Counted from the first letter of the stretch, positions 1 through 9,294 are shown. The stretch: DNA of 64,000 bases from Vibrio mangrovi (GCF_024346955.1 NZ_AP024883.1:2542001-2606000), one strand, 5' to 3'. Made by a program: numbers and translations. Notes: generated by a model not told the origin, from the sequence alone.

Positions 1-2013
1 CTGGCTCAGGCACTATTCCGGCAAGGATACTACGATGAATCCTTACGTTACCTGAAAAGTGCAATAGCACTGACAAAACAGTATCAGTTACCTTATCTGG
101 AAATAGAAGTCCGCCAGTTGGAAATCCGTCTGAACTGGATACTCAACCATGATGCACAACTGGCTCGCCAGCAGCTAAGCCACCTTTCAGATACACTGGC
201 AAAACTCAAGAATTCGGAACAACTAGGCAAAGGAATTCGCTATAAGACATTGATGCTTCTGGCTGAGATTGCTTCCAAATCAAATGACACCGATCTGGCA
301 GAAAGTCGCTATGAACAGGCAAAAGCCTATATCACAACCACTCAGTCGGTAAAAAGGCCGATTGAGTACCACATTCAGGTCGGACAACATTACCTGAATC
401 ATAAACGGTACAATAAAGCGCTGTCAGAACTGCTAACCGCCTACTGGAGTGCACTGGAATCTAATGATGGAGCTTTGCTGGCGATGACCAATTCACTGCT
501 TGCACAGCTGTTTTATGAACGAAAAGTTCTGGACAAAGCACTGCTATATCTGGCTCAGGCTGCCGATTTTTATGATTCTTACGAAGAATCCCCGGTGCTG
601 GTTGATATCCTGAAACGTATGGGTGACATCTACTCCCAGCAAAGTAAATTCAATCTGGCACTGGTGTATTACCTGAATGTGCTGGATCATTCTGTCACAC
701 AACATAACATGCAGTTATTCATTGCAGTACGCATTCGTCTGGCTTCAACTTACATGCAACTGTATAACTACCCACTCGCTGAAGATTATCTCTCTGCCGT
801 TGAACCATTGCTGGAGCAGTTTGATTTTCCTCAGTTAAAAGGACAGGCTTTGCTATTGAAAGCCGGTATTGCCTTCTATCAGAAGAAACCAGTACAGGCG
901 ATCAAACTGGCACTCCAGTCAACCGAACTGGCCAAGTCTACTCAGGACAACCAGACCCTGATGCAAGCCTTCACTTTGCTTTCTGAGGCATCCGAACAAC
1001 AGGGGCATTATCTGGAAGCCCTGAACTATTCGCGCCAGTATAATCAACTCAGTCAGGCACTCCAGAATCAGCTCAATCACATCAGTGAAGAAGCATTCAA
1101 ACAACAGAAAACCTTTGTTGAACAGACCCTGCATCTTGCCGGTCAGGATCGGGCTCTGCAACAACAGGAGAAACGCTACCGGGATTTACAGAATATCGCT
1201 TACGGCCTTTTCACCGCCGGATTCATCTTCTTCCTGCTCATTTTGCGCCGTGGTTATGTGATCCGGAAACAAAGCGAGGAGATTGAATACCTCAACAATC
1301 ATCTGTTCACTCATTCCCGCTCCCATCTGAATAATCTGCGCATGCTGAATGAGGATCTTTCTTCATCACTGCAAAAGAGTAGCCATACCTACGAGCAATG
1401 GCACATCGGGGAACTGATCCACGAACCACTCAGTGATCGGCTGCGCTTTGCGATGATCGATATTCCCTTTCTGAGAAACATGTATCTTCAGCATGGTTAC
1501 ACCGAAGGACTGAAGTTAGAACTGGCATTCGGTGAATATTTACAAGACAAGCTGGATGAGCATACCCGCCTGTTTCACTTTACCGATGCAAATTTGATCT
1601 ATGTGGAAAACAATTACCTGCAAGATGATTCGGCTGGTGACACTTCTCCACAGGCATTATTCGAAAAAATTCAGGAATGGGTCAATGAATTCCAGCCATC
1701 AAGCCAGCTCAACCGGATTATTCGGATAGGCATTGCTGATTACCCTTTCCTGCCCAAAGCATACACGGCTATCAGTGAAAAGGAGCTATTAGACATATTG
1801 CTGATGGCGACCAGTGCTTCGAGAGAACTCAGTATCTCCGAAGAAACCAGTCACTGGGTCTATCTGAAAGCCATCGATAATGCTCCGGCAGCCAGTTTTG
1901 CTTCAGATAATATTCGTCAGGCCTGCCAACAGGCAATCAGCCAGGGCTTGATCAAAGTCCATTCTTCACATAAAAATGAGGAAAGCATGAAGAATCTGCT
2001 TAAGGACACATAG
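1..2013 (+). CDS. TPR-repeat membrane protein with degenerate GGDEF-like C-terminus (5' partial)
   Basis: The frame is open from base 1, so the true start lies upstream of the window. The N-terminal two thirds is a run of helical TPR-type repeats (LAQALF..YYDESLRYL, LAQLFYERKVLDKALLYL, ALVYYLNVLDHS). A single hydrophobic segment near bases 1190-1255 is followed by a basic stop-transfer stretch. The tail (about 1420-1900) contains LRFAMIDIPFLRNMYLQHGY, laid out like the N-terminal half of a GGDEF domain, but no GG[DE]EF signature follows, so cyclase activity is unlikely. I infer a membrane sensor or scaffold. The next gene encodes a GGDEF protein on the same strand, which suggests a shared pathway. 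Function is unknown; the TPR call is solid and the degenerate GGDEF call moderate. Confidence 0.8.
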   Translation: MAQALFRQGYYDESLRYLKSAIALTKQYQLPYLEIEVRQLEIRLNWILNHDAQLARQQLSHLSDTLAKLKNSEQLGKGIRYKTLMLLAEIASKSNDTDLAESRYEQAKAYITTTQSVKRPIEYHIQVGQHYLNHKRYNKALSELLTAYWSALESNDGALLAMTNSLLAQLFYERKVLDKALLYLAQAADFYDSYEESPVLVDILKRMGDIYSQQSKFNLALVYYLNVLDHSVTQHNMQLFIAVRIRLASTYMQLYNYPLAEDYLSAVEPLLEQFDFPQLKGQALLLKAGIAFYQKKPVQAIKLALQSTELAKSTQDNQTLMQAFTLLSEASEQQGHYLEALNYSRQYNQLSQALQNQLNHISEEAFKQQKTFVEQTLHLAGQDRALQQQEKRYRDLQNIAYGLFTAGFIFFLLILRRGYVIRKQSEEIEYLNNHLFTHSRSHLNNLRMLNEDLSSSLQKSSHTYEQWHIGELIHEPLSDRLRFAMIDIPFLRNMYLQHGYTEGLKLELAFGEYLQDKLDEHTRLFHFTDANLIYVENNYLQDDSAGDTSPQALFEKIQEWVNEFQPSSQLNRIIRIGIADYPFLPKAYTAISEKELLDILLMATSASRELSISEETSHWVYLKAIDNAPAASFASDNIRQACQQAISQGLIKVHSSHKNEESMKNLLKDT

Positions 2014-2107
2014 AATAACCAGAGCGTGCTGGCTCACCGGTTTAAAGCACGCCTTAAAAATAAAAAAACGTCAGTTGTTATTCACAGCTGAACATTTGTT
2101 GTCTTTC

Positions 2108-2154
2108 CCCGGAACCATATCGCACCGCAGGTGCTTTACCTGATGAGGTCCGGG
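2108..2154 (+). other. Structured leader upstream of GGDEF gene
   Basis: CCCGGAACC (2108-2116) pairs with GGTCCGGG (2147-2154), with one bulged A. It encloses a second hairpin, GCACC-GCA-GGTGC (2122-2134). The element ends 19 bases before the GGDEF start codon, which itself lacks a good ribosome-binding site. It does not match a riboswitch class I know. A 7-bp hairpin (2024-2030 with 2046-2052) lies just after the previous stop codon. Confidence 0.4.
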
Positions 2155-2173
2155 TCTATCAATTTGGTAATTC

Positions 2174-3742
2174 ATGGGTACGTTTGAATCAAATATTCAG
2201 ACTGAGTTGCATCAGCTAAAGTCCCAACTCAGTAAAGTTCGTTTGACACACAAAGAGACTTCGTTCAAATTTAAAAGGGAGCAAAGTGTGCTGAAACGAT
2301 TGATCGCTTCTCTGTCATCTGCCTGTTGCAGTGACAATGATGCGCTGAATCACCAGCTGTTACGTCTGAAAGAACTGATAGAACAACAACCGGACGTAAG
2401 TACACTAATTCCCAGATTAGCAGTGATCGAACACATGCTAAAACAACAGACGTTGACTATGGAAAAACAGACGACCAACCTTGAACGCCATATTCGCCAT
2501 GGCGGAGAGACTTTGTTGAGAATCCCAGGTTTACCTTCAAAAGTAAAACGGGATCTCCGGGATTTGCTGAACGTGTCTTCTGTTCATACTTCCCCTAATT
2601 CAGAGCAGGCCGTGAGACTTCTGAGTCTCTACGAACGCTCGGTCAAGATTATTGCAACCAATCCGAATCATTCCGGACAAACCATCGATCACACTGCCGA
2701 AAAAGAACTTCAGGCACAATTATCTGATGAATTGCAGACACTGATTACCGAACTGGATTTCGAGGGAGAATCCGGTGATGTGTTGATGGACATCCGGGCT
2801 AAATTACTGGTCGGAGTCTCACCCCATACGTTACTGGAGCTGACTCTGGAAGTTTTACGTCTGGTTGTCGAAGGAACAACCCATGAGCGTAAAAAATCGG
2901 AACGATTTCTTGAACAGGTCAACACGTCTCTGGCAACACATCTGAAAAGCTCCAGACAGAGCATTCAGCAGAACCAGAGTTACCTGTCACATCGTCAGGA
3001 AATGAATCAGGAACTCAGCAAACTCATGACCAAAAGCAATCAGGTTCTTAAAGAACAACATGATTATGCTGCATTGAAATCAGGCTTATCACCATTACTG
3101 GCTCAGCTAACTTCCCTGTCCGAGCGATTGACTCATGCAGAACAACGTGAACAGGCACTGATCGAACGGATGGAATATACCAGAAATCAGATGGAATCCC
3201 TGTATGAATCGACTCAGGACTATCGCTGCCGACTCGAAGATCAGGCACAAAGAATGCTGCAGGATCCATTAACCAAAGTGTATAACCGGGCTGCATTCCA
3301 TGATCGTCTGGAACTGGAGTATCACCGCTGGATTAAAACGCAGCATCCGCTCCGGGTTGTTCTGCTTGATATCGACAACTTTAAAGTATTGAATCAGAGC
3401 TTCGGTTACTCAGCCGGTGATAAAGCGCTGAAGATCATCGCCAGAACCATACTGAAAGAATTGTCCGAAACCGATACAGTTGCCCGTTTCTCCGGGGAAG
3501 AATTCATGATTATTATGCCGGACAGAGCCGAACAGGAAAGTCGCCTGTTGGTGCAGAATATTCAGCACCACGTTGAGAACCTGCCTTTCAAATTTAAAGA
3601 TAAAAATCTGACGATCACCCTAAGTGGTGCCAGTGCCGCATTTCAGGAAGGTGATACACCAGACGAAGTTCTTGAGCAAGTTTACCGCTCACTTCAGGAA
3701 GCCAAAAAAGCAGGACCAAATCAAATCATCTGGAAACAATAA
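2174..3742 (+). CDS. GGDEF-domain protein, putative diguanylate cyclase (SGEEF variant)
   Basis: 522 residues. Residues 1-360 are almost entirely helical, with coiled-coil stretches and no membrane segment or signal peptide, so the protein is cytoplasmic. The C-terminal 160 residues form a GGDEF domain: LDIDNFKVLNQ carries the metal and nucleotide-binding residues and the active-site loop reads SGEEF at 440-444. The first Gly is replaced by Ser, a change tolerated in some active cyclases. The inhibitory I-site RxxD expected just upstream is absent (SETD there). It is either a product-insensitive cyclase or a c-di-GMP-related regulator. The position next to ppnN recalls V. cholerae cdgG, from memory and unchecked. 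The ATG at 2174 has a weak ribosome-binding site. Confidence 0.85.
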   Translation: MGTFESNIQTELHQLKSQLSKVRLTHKETSFKFKREQSVLKRLIASLSSACCSDNDALNHQLLRLKELIEQQPDVSTLIPRLAVIEHMLKQQTLTMEKQTTNLERHIRHGGETLLRIPGLPSKVKRDLRDLLNVSSVHTSPNSEQAVRLLSLYERSVKIIATNPNHSGQTIDHTAEKELQAQLSDELQTLITELDFEGESGDVLMDIRAKLLVGVSPHTLLELTLEVLRLVVEGTTHERKKSERFLEQVNTSLATHLKSSRQSIQQNQSYLSHRQEMNQELSKLMTKSNQVLKEQHDYAALKSGLSPLLAQLTSLSERLTHAEQREQALIERMEYTRNQMESLYESTQDYRCRLEDQAQRMLQDPLTKVYNRAAFHDRLELEYHRWIKTQHPLRVVLLDIDNFKVLNQSFGYSAGDKALKIIARTILKELSETDTVARFSGEEFMIIMPDRAEQESRLLVQNIQHHVENLPFKFKDKNLTITLSGASAAFQEGDTPDEVLEQVYRSLQEAKKAGPNQIIWKQ

Positions 3743-3774
3743 TGAACATTTTTTAACCAAACCTAGGTAAAGAC

Positions 3775-3788
3775 GTGACATTTGTCAC
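3775..3788. promoter_or_regulatory. 14-bp palindrome upstream of ppnN
   Basis: GTGACA-TT-TGTCAC is a perfect inverted repeat, 148 bases before the ppnN start, followed by an AT-rich stretch with TATATT (3799-3804). It looks like an operator, but it does not fit the CRP spacing and I cannot name the protein. Confidence 0.35.
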
Positions 3789-3935
3789 ATATAACGCTTA
3801 TATTGTTTCCCTAGTGAATTATGAACAGACTAGATTGTTACTGTAAAATCATGCAGTTATTGTGCGCATTTATCATTAGCCTCAACTCACAAAGAAGACC
3901 ATCATCATTCCGTACTTATTATAAAGGAGGCCTTC

Positions 3936-5300
3936 ATGATTACTCATATCAGCCCAACCGGAAGTATGGATCTGCTCTCGCAGATTGAAGTCGAACGCCT
4001 GAAAAAAACAGCATCCAGCGGTGACCTTTACCAGCTATACAGAAACTGCACACTGGCGGTTCTGAACTCAGGAAGCCATACCGACAACTCCAAAGAATTG
4101 TTGGATAAATATCAAGATTTCGATGTCAACGTACTCCGGAGAGAACGGGGCATCAAACTGGAACTAATCGAACCACCGGAACACGCCTTTGTCGACGGCG
4201 ATATTATCAAAGGTATTCAGGAACACCTCTGCTCTGTCCTGCGTGACATTGTTTATGTCAACATGCATGTCGCTGACAGCCAGCGTTATAACCTGACAGA
4301 TTCAGTTTATAGTACCAACCTGGTTTTCGATATTCTGCGTAATGCCCGAACGCTCATTCCCGGAATAACGCCTAATCTGGTCGTCTGCTGGGGTGGACAC
4401 TCAATCAATCCGGTCGAATATCAGTACACCAGAGAGGTAGGCAATGAACTCGGCCTGCGTGAACTGAACATCTGTACCGGTTGTGGTCCGGGTGCAATGG
4501 AAGGTCCGATGAAAGGTGCGGCGATCGGTCACGCCAAACAACGCTACAAAAATGCCCGTTATATTGGCCTGACAGAACCATCGATTATTGCTGCCGAGCC
4601 GCCCAACCCGATCGTAAATGAACTGATCATTATGCCGGACATCGAGAAACGTCTGGAAGCATTTGTCCGGATGGCCCATGGTATTGTCATCTTTCCCGGA
4701 GGCCCGGGAACTGCTGAAGAATTACTCTATATTCTTGGCATCATGATGCATCCGGAAAATGCCGATCAGCCACTACCAATCATTCTGACCGGCCCGAAAG
4801 AGAGTGAAGCTTATTTCCGCTCAATCGATCAATTCATCGCTGAAACGCTGGGTGATGTAGCACGAAAACACTATAAAATCGTCATTGATGATCCGGCTCA
4901 GGTTGCCCGTCTGATGAATGAATCGATGCCGGTTGTCCGCCAGCACAGAAAAGAAAACGGGGATGCCTATAGTTTCAACTGGTCTCTGAAAATCGATTCG
5001 GAGTTTCAGTTGCCGTTTGTCCCGAATCATCACTCGATGGCTAATCTTGACCTTCATCCCGATCAAAAGCCGGAAGTGCTTGCAGCAAACCTGCGTAAAG
5101 CATTCTCCGGAATTGTGGCAGGAAATGTAAAAGCAGAAGGCATCCGAGAGATTGAGCAGCATGGCCCCTTCCTGATCGATGGCGATCGGAGAATCATGCA
5201 GAAAATGGATAAGCTTCTGAAAGATTTCGTCCAGCAACACCGGATGAAGTTACCCGGAGGTCACGCCTACGAACCTTGCTATAAAATTGCAGATAGCTAG
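3936..5300 (+). CDS. ppnN: Pyrimidine/purine 5'-monophosphate nucleosidase PpnN (YgdH)
   Basis: 454 residues, the usual length. PpnN hydrolyses nucleoside monophosphates to base and ribose 5-phosphate and is stimulated by (p)ppGpp in E. coli. The central LOG/lysine-decarboxylase-like Rossmann domain carries the nucleotide-binding motif PGGPGTAEE (from residue 254), preceded by CTGCGPGAMEGPMKGA. The flanking N- and C-terminal domains of the long family are present. The start is fixed by a very strong ribosome-binding site (AAAGGAGG, 3922-3929). The UUCG hairpin after the gene separates it from xni. Confidence 0.95.
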   Translation: MITHISPTGSMDLLSQIEVERLKKTASSGDLYQLYRNCTLAVLNSGSHTDNSKELLDKYQDFDVNVLRRERGIKLELIEPPEHAFVDGDIIKGIQEHLCSVLRDIVYVNMHVADSQRYNLTDSVYSTNLVFDILRNARTLIPGITPNLVVCWGGHSINPVEYQYTREVGNELGLRELNICTGCGPGAMEGPMKGAAIGHAKQRYKNARYIGLTEPSIIAAEPPNPIVNELIIMPDIEKRLEAFVRMAHGIVIFPGGPGTAEELLYILGIMMHPENADQPLPIILTGPKESEAYFRSIDQFIAETLGDVARKHYKIVIDDPAQVARLMNESMPVVRQHRKENGDAYSFNWSLKIDSEFQLPFVPNHHSMANLDLHPDQKPEVLAANLRKAFSGIVAGNVKAEGIREIEQHGPFLIDGDRRIMQKMDKLLKDFVQQHRMKLPGGHAYEPCYKIADS

Positions 5301-5333
5301 AACGTGTTGCCCGGCTATCCCGGAATCCACTAC

Positions 5334-5355
5334 AATAAGGGCTTCGGCCCTTATT
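5334..5355 (+). terminator. UUCG hairpin between ppnN and xni
   Basis: AATAAGGGC (5334-5342), loop TTCG, GCCCTTATT (5347-5355): a perfect 9-bp stem with a UUCG tetraloop. The following U-run is weak, so it may terminate only partly or stabilise the ppnN message. Confidence 0.65.
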
Positions 5356-5383
5356 TCAATATCCTTATGATCCAAGAATTGTG

Positions 5384-6166
5384 ATGTCACTACACCTTGT
5401 CATTATCGATGCACTAAACCTTATCCGCAGAGTTCATTCGGCTCAGCCTGACGCTGAAGATATCGAAAGAACTATTCAGACCACAACCCGGACTTTAAGC
5501 AAGATTATTCAGGAAACTTCCCCCACGCATATCATTGCCGTATTTGATCATGATTCGGATGATCGGGGCTGGCGTGCAGAGCTGATTCCCCGCTATAAAG
5601 AGAAACGCCAGCCGATGCCTGAAGTCCTGAGGACAAACATGGATACCATTCAGCAGGCCTGGTGGGATATTGGAATTGACTCCTTACTCTCCAGTGGAGA
5701 TGAGGCAGATGATCTGGTCGCAACACTGGCAACCAAAGTTGCCAGTCATCAGGAGCAGGTCACAATCGTTTCAACAGATAAAGGATACTGTCAGTTGCTA
5801 TCCCCGACACTCAGAATCCGGGATTACTTCCAGCACCGCTGGCTGGATCAGGGCTTCATTGAACAAGAGTTTGGCGTCCGGCCCGAACAGCTGACCGATT
5901 ATTGGGGATTGACGGGGATTAGCTCCAGTCAGGTTAGTGGTGTTCCGGGGATCGGTCCGAAAGCTGCCAAAGAGATTCTCAATCAGTTTACCGATATTGA
6001 ACAGGCTTATCAGAGTGCAGAGCTTGCAGAAAAGTACCGGAAAAAACTGGCGGAACATATAGAGCTGGCCCGACAGAGCAAAGCAGTAGCCACACTGAAA
6101 ACAGATATCCAGCTTGGATTTAACCTGCAGGATATCCGCTTTCAGCCTCTGGTATCGTCCTCATAA
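5384..6166 (+). CDS. xni: Flap endonuclease Xni (exonuclease IX)
   Basis: 260 residues. A 5' nuclease of the FEN/PIN family related to the DNA polymerase I N-terminal domain, acting on flap structures during DNA processing. Acidic metal-binding motifs are visible in order: IIDALNLIRR at the N-terminus, FDHDSDDRGWR, GDEADDLVATLA and STDKGY. The helix-hairpin-helix motif GVPGIGPKAAKEIL follows near residue 190. GTG at 5381 and ATG at 5384 are adjacent; ATG (MSLHLVIIDALN) matches the family N-terminus. It converges with rlmM across a short hairpin. Confidence 0.93.
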   Translation: MSLHLVIIDALNLIRRVHSAQPDAEDIERTIQTTTRTLSKIIQETSPTHIIAVFDHDSDDRGWRAELIPRYKEKRQPMPEVLRTNMDTIQQAWWDIGIDSLLSSGDEADDLVATLATKVASHQEQVTIVSTDKGYCQLLSPTLRIRDYFQHRWLDQGFIEQEFGVRPEQLTDYWGLTGISSSQVSGVPGIGPKAAKEILNQFTDIEQAYQSAELAEKYRKKLAEHIELARQSKAVATLKTDIQLGFNLQDIRFQPLVSSS

Positions 6167-6177
6167 AGCAGGAAGTA

Positions 6178-6204
6178 TCGTTCTCTGCCAGACACAGAGA
6201 ACGA
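6178..6204. terminator. Hairpin between convergent xni and rlmM
   Basis: TCGTTCTCTG (6178-6187), 7-base loop, CAGAGAACGA (6195-6204). A 10-bp perfect stem in the only space between two convergent stop codons. There is no clear U-run on either strand, so terminator strength is uncertain. Confidence 0.45.
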
Positions 6205-6216
6205 AACGGACTTGAT

Positions 6217-7308
6217 TTAGTGGGGAGAAATATTGGATAAACTCCGGACATGTACCGTAATCTCTTCCCGATCATGATAGAGATGTTTTGCCTGCAACTG
6301 GAAACGAACCTGATTCTCACTCAGAAACTGTTTCAGGTTTTCGATATCCTGCAATACTTCATCATAGCGCCCTTTCATCGGCAATTTCAGGTTAAACAAT
6401 GCTTCCTTAGCCCAACCACGAATCAGCCATTCTCCCATCAGTTGTGCAACGCGGGAAGGTTTCTCCACCATATCACACACCAGCCAGGTCACATTCTTAC
6501 GGGCTGGTTCAAATTTAAAGCCATCTTCCATATGGTGTTTCACCTGGCCGGTTTCCATCAGGCTTTCTGCCATCATCCCGTTATCAACCGCATGGACGAA
6601 CATTGATCGTTTCACCAGCTGATAGGTCCAGCCTCCGGGACAAGCACCTAAATCCACAGCCCACATTCCAGAGGCCAGACGTTCATCCCACTCATGACGG
6701 GGAATAAAAACATGGAAAGCTTCTTCCAGTTTCAGCGTTGAACGGCTCGGTGCATCTGCCGGAAACTTCAGGCGGGGAATACCCATGAAAAATGGCGAAT
6801 TATTGCTGGAATAAGAGTAACCGACATAACAATGACCCGGAGCCACAAAACAGATATGGAGCACCGGTTTTTTCGGGTTTTCTTTACCCAGTAAGATACC
6901 TTTTCCACGCAATGCCTGCCGAAGTGGTACTGTAAATTTACGACAGAATTTCAGCAGTTCTTTCGCTTCGTTGGTATCCGGAGTTTCAACCCGAAGATCC
7001 CCACAACGCGGGAAGTCTTCAGACTCACCAAGCGCCTGCAGAATCGGAGAAATACGGTCTTCTGCCGGTAATGATTCACAACTGGCACGCACTGCAAAAA
7101 TCTGTCGCGCAAAAATCAGACTCTGGAAGTCGATCTCCCGGATCAGTTTATCTGCATCGCCATCCTGATAGCATTCAAACAGGACATAACCTGTCTGATA
7201 CTTCAGACGGGGAAAGCCAAAAACTTCAATTCTACTGGCCTTATCCTGAATTTCTCCGGCACATTCTTTCTCAAAACCAGCCCGACAATAGAGCATGACC
7301 TGCTTCAC
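6217..7308 (-). CDS. rlmM: 23S rRNA 2'-O-ribose C2498 methyltransferase RlmM
   Basis: 363 residues from a GTG start at 7308, giving VKQVMLYCRAGFEKECAGEI, the family N-terminus. The longer upstream ATG frame reads through the DUF423 gene and is not used. An N-terminal THUMP-like region is followed by a Rossmann methyltransferase domain with the SAM motif AVDLGACPGGWTYQL near residue 215. It methylates C2498 of 23S rRNA. The GTGA overlap with the DUF423 stop codon and the upstream AGAGGTG ribosome site imply translational coupling in an operon with the DUF423 and hydrolase genes. Confidence 0.94.
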   Translation of the reverse strand: MKQVMLYCRAGFEKECAGEIQDKASRIEVFGFPRLKYQTGYVLFECYQDGDADKLIREIDFQSLIFARQIFAVRASCESLPAEDRISPILQALGESEDFPRCGDLRVETPDTNEAKELLKFCRKFTVPLRQALRGKGILLGKENPKKPVLHICFVAPGHCYVGYSYSSNNSPFFMGIPRLKFPADAPSRSTLKLEEAFHVFIPRHEWDERLASGMWAVDLGACPGGWTYQLVKRSMFVHAVDNGMMAESLMETGQVKHHMEDGFKFEPARKNVTWLVCDMVEKPSRVAQLMGEWLIRGWAKEALFNLKLPMKGRYDEVLQDIENLKQFLSENQVRFQLQAKHLYHDREEITVHVRSLSNISPH

Positions 7309-7703
7309 TGATTCACCTCTTTCATATTCAATGCAGCCACAAACATCAGCAACCATCCGAGAATAAAGCAGACACCCCCGAAAGGTGTAATGGGACCAAA
7401 CCATTTCACACCAGTCAGAGCCAGTGCATACAGGCTGCCACTAAAGCAAAAGATGCCGATGATAAAACAGATCCCGGCCCGATAAAAATATTTCTGTACC
7501 TTCTCTTGTGATGACAACAGCATCATGACACCACAACCCAGTAAAGCCAGTGTATGAATAAACTGATACCGGACTCCGACTTCAAACACACCAAGCAGGT
7601 CAGGTGACAAAATCGCTTTCAGACCATGGGAAGCAAAAGCCCCCAATCCAACACCAAACGCACCAAAACAGGCTGCAAACAGAAACAGAGATTTACTTTT
7701 CAT
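7305..7703 (-). CDS. DUF423 (YgdD-type) small inner-membrane protein
   Basis: 132 residues with four hydrophobic segments and little else. The signature GAFGVGLGAFASHGLK at the N-terminus and the ALTGVKWFGPITPFGG loop before the last helix are typical of DUF423. The molecular role is unknown. It is embedded in an operon: it overlaps the upstream hydrolase gene by 11 bases and the downstream rlmM by 4, and the same rlmM linkage is common in Enterobacterales and Vibrio. Confidence 0.88.
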   Translation of the reverse strand: MKSKSLFLFAACFGAFGVGLGAFASHGLKAILSPDLLGVFEVGVRYQFIHTLALLGCGVMMLLSSQEKVQKYFYRAGICFIIGIFCFSGSLYALALTGVKWFGPITPFGGVCFILGWLLMFVAALNMKEVNQ

Positions 7704-8334
7704 GACTGATTCTCCAGATAAACTGACTCAGTTGCTCCACCACAAACGCCAGATTTTCCGGCTCGGTATAACCTGAACTTTTCCGGGGCTTAAAGCTATG
7801 ATCACCATCCGGAATATAAACGACCTGAATCTGAGGACTCAATGTCATGGCAGCAACTTCTTCACGACACCCGAAAGTATCCCGCTCGCCTTGCAGAATC
7901 AGGCAGGGTTTCTCACTACCGGCTAAATGTTCCCCTTTCATCTTTTCCGGCTTCCCCGGCGGATGGAAAGGAAATCCCAGGCAAGCAATCCCCCTGACCA
8001 GAGGATTTCCGTCTAACAGACTGGCAATCCGCCCTCCCATCGACTTACCACCAATCACTGCACCCTGAGCGGCATACTCACCAATCGCCGTCTCAAAAGC
8101 CGCGATTAACTTCGGAGCCCGATCCGGTGGAAACTTCCTCGCTTCGAGGTTCTTACGAATCATATAGGGAAAGTTAAAACGAATCACCCGAATGCCTCTT
8201 TCTGCCAGTCCACAGGCAACGGTTTCCATAAATGCATGGTCCATATCTGCTCCTGCACCATGGGCAAAAATAAATACCGGCCCATCCGTCGGTCCGTTCA
8301 TTCTCGTATGCTCGCTAACGGTTGTATCCGTCAT
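7693..8334 (-). CDS. Alpha/beta-hydrolase of the KANL3/Tex30-like (dienelactone-hydrolase) type
   Basis: 213 residues. An alpha/beta-hydrolase core is visible: oxyanion strand VFIFAHGAGADMDHAFM, nucleophile elbow GGKSMGGRIAS (catalytic Ser) and C-terminal GDHSFKPRK (catalytic His), with Asp in GERDTFG. No signal peptide, so cytosolic. The substrate is unknown; the family is annotated only as putative hydrolase. The start at 8334 overlaps the end of gcvA by 20 bases, and the 3' end overlaps the DUF423 gene by 11. It probably belongs to the same minus-strand transcript as rlmM. Confidence 0.85.
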   Translation of the reverse strand: MTDTTVSEHTRMNGPTDGPVFIFAHGAGADMDHAFMETVACGLAERGIRVIRFNFPYMIRKNLEARKFPPDRAPKLIAAFETAIGEYAAQGAVIGGKSMGGRIASLLDGNPLVRGIACLGFPFHPPGKPEKMKGEHLAGSEKPCLILQGERDTFGCREEVAAMTLSPQIQVVYIPDGDHSFKPRKSSGYTEPENLAFVVEQLSQFIWRISHEK

Positions 8335-9235
8335 CCAAAATCACCTCTTGTTCCTGTTTTGCCCGGTTCAGCATCCAGTTCCGAAAAGTCGCAATTCGTC
8401 CCGTGTTCGCCTGTTTTTCATGACAGACCAGATAAAAAGCATTTTCAGTCATCAACACTTTATCAAACAGTGCCACCAACCTCCCGGCATCAATTTCCGG
8501 CTGTGCCAGCACATTATTTCCCAGCGCAATTCCCTGCCCGTGAGCCGCCGCCTGTAACACCATGGTCGAGTGGCTGAAAATCGGCCCGTGATCAACGTGT
8601 ACACCAGAAAGACCATTTTCCCGGACAAAGGTTTTCCAGTCCTGCCGGGAAGTATCATGCAACAGCGTATGATGAGATATGTCTTCCAGTGAATGCAGCG
8701 GTTTCTCCCGCGCCAGCAGTAACGGGGAACATAAAGGGATCAAAAATTCCTGATAGAGCTTATCTGCTCTTAAACCCGGCCATAGTCCCTTTCCGTAATA
8801 AATTGCAACATCCACATCATCGACCAGTGAACCTTCATCTTTATCAACTGCTTTTATCCGAACATCGATATCCGGTTGCTGTTGATTGAAGTCAGCCAGA
8901 CGGGGAACCAGCCACTGAATTGCAAAACTCGGCGGCAGACTAATTGTTAATGCGCCCTTTTCACTGCGGGAAAGCAGCTTATTTGTAGATTCTTGTATGG
9001 CGGTAAAAATATCTTTGATTTCAAAAAAATAACTTTGTCCCTCTTCTGTCAGCAAAAGAGAGCGGTTTCTCCGGAGAAACAGCTTTAATCCGAGAAATTC
9101 TTCTAACGACTTGATTTGATGGCTAACGGCAGCCTGAGTGACATACAGTTCCTCCGCCGCCTTCGTAAAACTTAAATGACGCGCTGCTGATTCAAAAACC
9201 CGGAGCGCATTCAGAGGAGGTAATCTTTTGTTCAC
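8315..9235 (-). CDS. gcvA: LysR-type regulator GcvA (glycine cleavage activator)
   Basis: 306 residues. The N-terminal winged helix-turn-helix (LNALRVFESAARHLSFTKAA, VTQAAVSHQIKSLEEFLG) is followed by a LysR substrate-binding domain with SLPPSFAIQWLVPRL. This pattern and length fit GcvA, which with GcvR controls the glycine cleavage genes in response to glycine and purines. The identification is strongly supported by the divergent gcvB small RNA, the same arrangement as in E. coli. GcvA is known to activate gcvB, so its operators should lie in the 9236-9294 interval. Confidence 0.93.
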   Translation of the reverse strand: MNKRLPPLNALRVFESAARHLSFTKAAEELYVTQAAVSHQIKSLEEFLGLKLFLRRNRSLLLTEEGQSYFFEIKDIFTAIQESTNKLLSRSEKGALTISLPPSFAIQWLVPRLADFNQQQPDIDVRIKAVDKDEGSLVDDVDVAIYYGKGLWPGLRADKLYQEFLIPLCSPLLLAREKPLHSLEDISHHTLLHDTSRQDWKTFVRENGLSGVHVDHGPIFSHSTMVLQAAAHGQGIALGNNVLAQPEIDAGRLVALFDKVLMTENAFYLVCHEKQANTGRIATFRNWMLNRAKQEQEVILDDGYNR

Positions 9236-9294
9236 ACAATGATCCTCAACTTAATGGATTAGTTTTTTTTATGTGAAGCATTATAATTTGTCCA

